A DNA stretch of 35,054 nt, taken from Candidatus Limivicinus sp. GTDB lineage: Bacteria > Bacillota > Clostridia > Oscillospirales > Oscillospiraceae. Of this stretch, positions 33,927 to 35,054 are shown piece after piece; within the stretch, counting starts at the first letter, position 1, and each line of letters begins with the position of its first letter. Under the pieces are notes generated by a model. The model saw only the letters and a list, made by a program, of their open reading frames with translations. It did no database searches and was not told the DNA's origin. The stretch lies in contig JARHZW010000098.1 of NCBI GenBank assembly GCA_029264685.1, positions 1 to 35,054 of the forward strand, written 5' to 3'. The translations under genes and the position numbers were made by a program.

Positions 33927-33957
33927 AAAAATACCACCCAATCGGGTGGTATTTTTT
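33927..33957 (+). terminator. Terminator of the ntp operon
   Basis: AAAATACCACCC and GGGTGGTATTTTTT surround a 4-nt loop. Perfect stem and long T run. It can also act for the convergent mnmA through its A run. Confidence 0.93.
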
Positions 33958-34099
33958 CAGCTTTTAGCCCCCTGCTTTCCTTGAAAAAACAGGTGGCTTT
34001 GACGGACAGACACGGAGCATGTCAAAGCGATATGCTTCGAGATGTCATTTCATGAATATTTGGTTTTATCTGCCTGCCTTCAACCAAAGTCAAAATGGC

Positions 34100-35054
34100 T
34101 TAATCCTGAGTAATGAACCCTCCGCCCAGAACCTTGTCTCCCTCATAAAGTACGGCCGACTGACCGGCGGCAGGAGCTCTTACAGGCTCATCACAGATGA
34201 TGGTCACGCTGTCCCCGTCAGGGTACACGGTGCAGGGAGGATTTTCCCACTTTGTATGCCGCACACGGACAGACGCCTTGACAGGCTCTGAGGGCTTATC
34301 CACAAGCCAGTTAAAGTCTCTGGCCTTGACTTCGGTCTTAAACAGCTCCTCCCAAAGGGCCAGCTGAATTTCATTCTTCTCAGGAACTATCTTTGAGATA
34401 TAAACCTTACGCTCGTTCAACAGGCCGCTTCTGCGCTGGCCTACAGTGTAGCAGTGTATGCCGTTATGAGTGCCCACCTTTTCACCGTGAAAGGTAAAGT
34501 CACCGGCTGGGGGCAATTCTACACGGTTTTTTAACCAGGATATATAATCTTTATCCGGTATAAAGCAAATTTCCATGCTGTCAGGCTTGTTTGCAACGGG
34601 AATTCCCATTTCTTCAGCCATGGCTCTTGTTTGCTTTTTACTAAAACCGCCCAGTGGCAGAATGAGTCTGTCAAGCTGTTCACGCTTTAGACGGCATAGC
34701 ATATAGCTCTGGTCATTATCAGGATGACCCTTATACAAAACGCCATTTTCACTCCGTGCGTAATGTCCTGTGGCGATATAATCTGCACCGATTTCATCTG
34801 CATAACTCAGAAGGGACTTGAATTTTACGGAAGGATTGCAGAGTATACAGGGGTTCGGGGTTTCTCCCCTCAAATAGCTGTCCGCAAAGGACGAACAGAC
34901 TTTTTCCTCAAGCTCGGCTTTAACATTCAGAACTTTGAGCGGAACGCCCATATTTTCGGCGGTGGAAACAGCTTCGTTTTTTGCCTCGTCATCGGTATTG
35001 TCAAGATAAAGACCGTAAACCTGATAGCCTGACTGTTTCAGCAGCAGGGCGGAC
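34100..35054 (-). CDS. mnmA: tRNA-specific 2-thiouridylase MnmA (N-terminus cut off by the window edge)
   Basis: The ORF track begins at an internal Met (34951), but the frame stays open to the window edge and adds SALLLKQSGYQVYGLYLDN and more, a good match to the N-terminal ATP-binding domain just after the missing SGGVDS PP-loop. About 317 residues are visible of an expected 350-370. MnmA makes 2-thiouridine at position 34 of Lys, Glu and Gln tRNAs. Both catalytic cysteines are present: NPCILCN and, further on, EICFIPDKDY. DYIATGHYAR and GLYKGHPDNDQSYML-like sequence (VLYKGHPDNDQSYML) are also typical. The gene is convergent with the ntp operon. Confidence 0.95.
   Translation of the reverse strand, partial: SALLLKQSGYQVYGLYLDNTDDEAKNEAVSTAENMGVPLKVLNVKAELEEKVCSSFADSYLRGETPNPCILCNPSVKFKSLLSYADEIGADYIATGHYARSENGVLYKGHPDNDQSYMLCRLKREQLDRLILPLGGFSKKQTRAMAEEMGIPVANKPDSMEICFIPDKDYISWLKNRVELPPAGDFTFHGEKVGTHNGIHCYTVGQRRSGLLNERKVYISKIVPEKNEIQLALWEELFKTEVKARDFNWLVDKPSEPVKASVRVRHTKWENPPCTVYPDGDSVTIICDEPVRAPAAGQSAVLYEGDKVLGGGFITQD

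Overview
The window reads as chromosomal core sequence from a low-to-mid GC, Gram-positive, anaerobic, probably spore-forming member of the Clostridia (Oscillospirales/Ruminococcaceae-like). The grounds are strong AGGAGG-type ribosome binding sites, TTG and GTG starts, sigma-A-type promoters (TTGACA-17-TATAAT), RNase Y, AbrB, a ClpC-type ATPase, YpeB, a SleB-like hydrolase, NfnAB, a 2x[4Fe-4S] ferredoxin and a bacterial V-type ATPase of the Enterococcus ntp type. I see no phage, insertion sequence, CRISPR array, rRNA or tRNA. The genus is an inference; no marker gene here fixes it.

Layout. 1-2.8 kb: the last codons of one MoeA, a second MoeA fused to a periplasmic-binding-protein-like domain, and an acyl-ACP thioesterase. 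2.8-7.8 kb: a Na+/proline symporter (minus), a LysR regulator, and the nfnA-nfnB (gltA-like) pair. 7.9-12 kb: a SleB-like lipoprotein (minus), a DUF1810 protein, RNase Y (minus), a 650-bp AT-rich gap, and a BlaI-type repressor. 12-18 kb: a ClpC that lacks its middle domain (minus), a small ferredoxin, a YabB/TrmN6 methyltransferase facing AbrB, a YitT membrane protein, and an unrecognised Cys-rich membrane protein (minus). 18.1-19.7 kb: a YfcE-like phosphoesterase (minus) divergent from three small unrecognised genes. 19.7-24.9 kb: a WecA/TagO-type glycosyl-phosphate transferase and trpS (minus), divergent from gltX, then ypeB. 25.1-33.9 kb: a nine-gene V-ATPase operon (F-I-K-E-C-G-A-B-D) with a promoter in front and a terminator behind. 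34.1 kb to the end: mnmA, cut off by the window edge.

How the parts work together. Most of this is housekeeping. The V-ATPase c subunit keeps the residues that bind Na+ in the Enterococcus enzyme, and a Na+/proline symporter is nearby in the window, so a sodium-based membrane energy economy is a reasonable inference. NfnAB would connect NADH, ferredoxin and NADPH pools, and the small ferredoxin could serve it. YpeB and the SleB-like protein point to sporulation, although the SleB-like protein appears to have lost its catalytic glutamate.

No clearly new multi-gene system stands out. The best leads are a ypeB ribosome binding site buried in the 3' arm of a terminator, a ClpC shaped like ClpA, a Glu-to-Lys change in the SleB-like hydrolase, overlapping divergent promoters for two tRNA synthetase genes, and the uncharacterised three-gene cluster. 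Coordinates for sites were counted by hand from the printed sequence.
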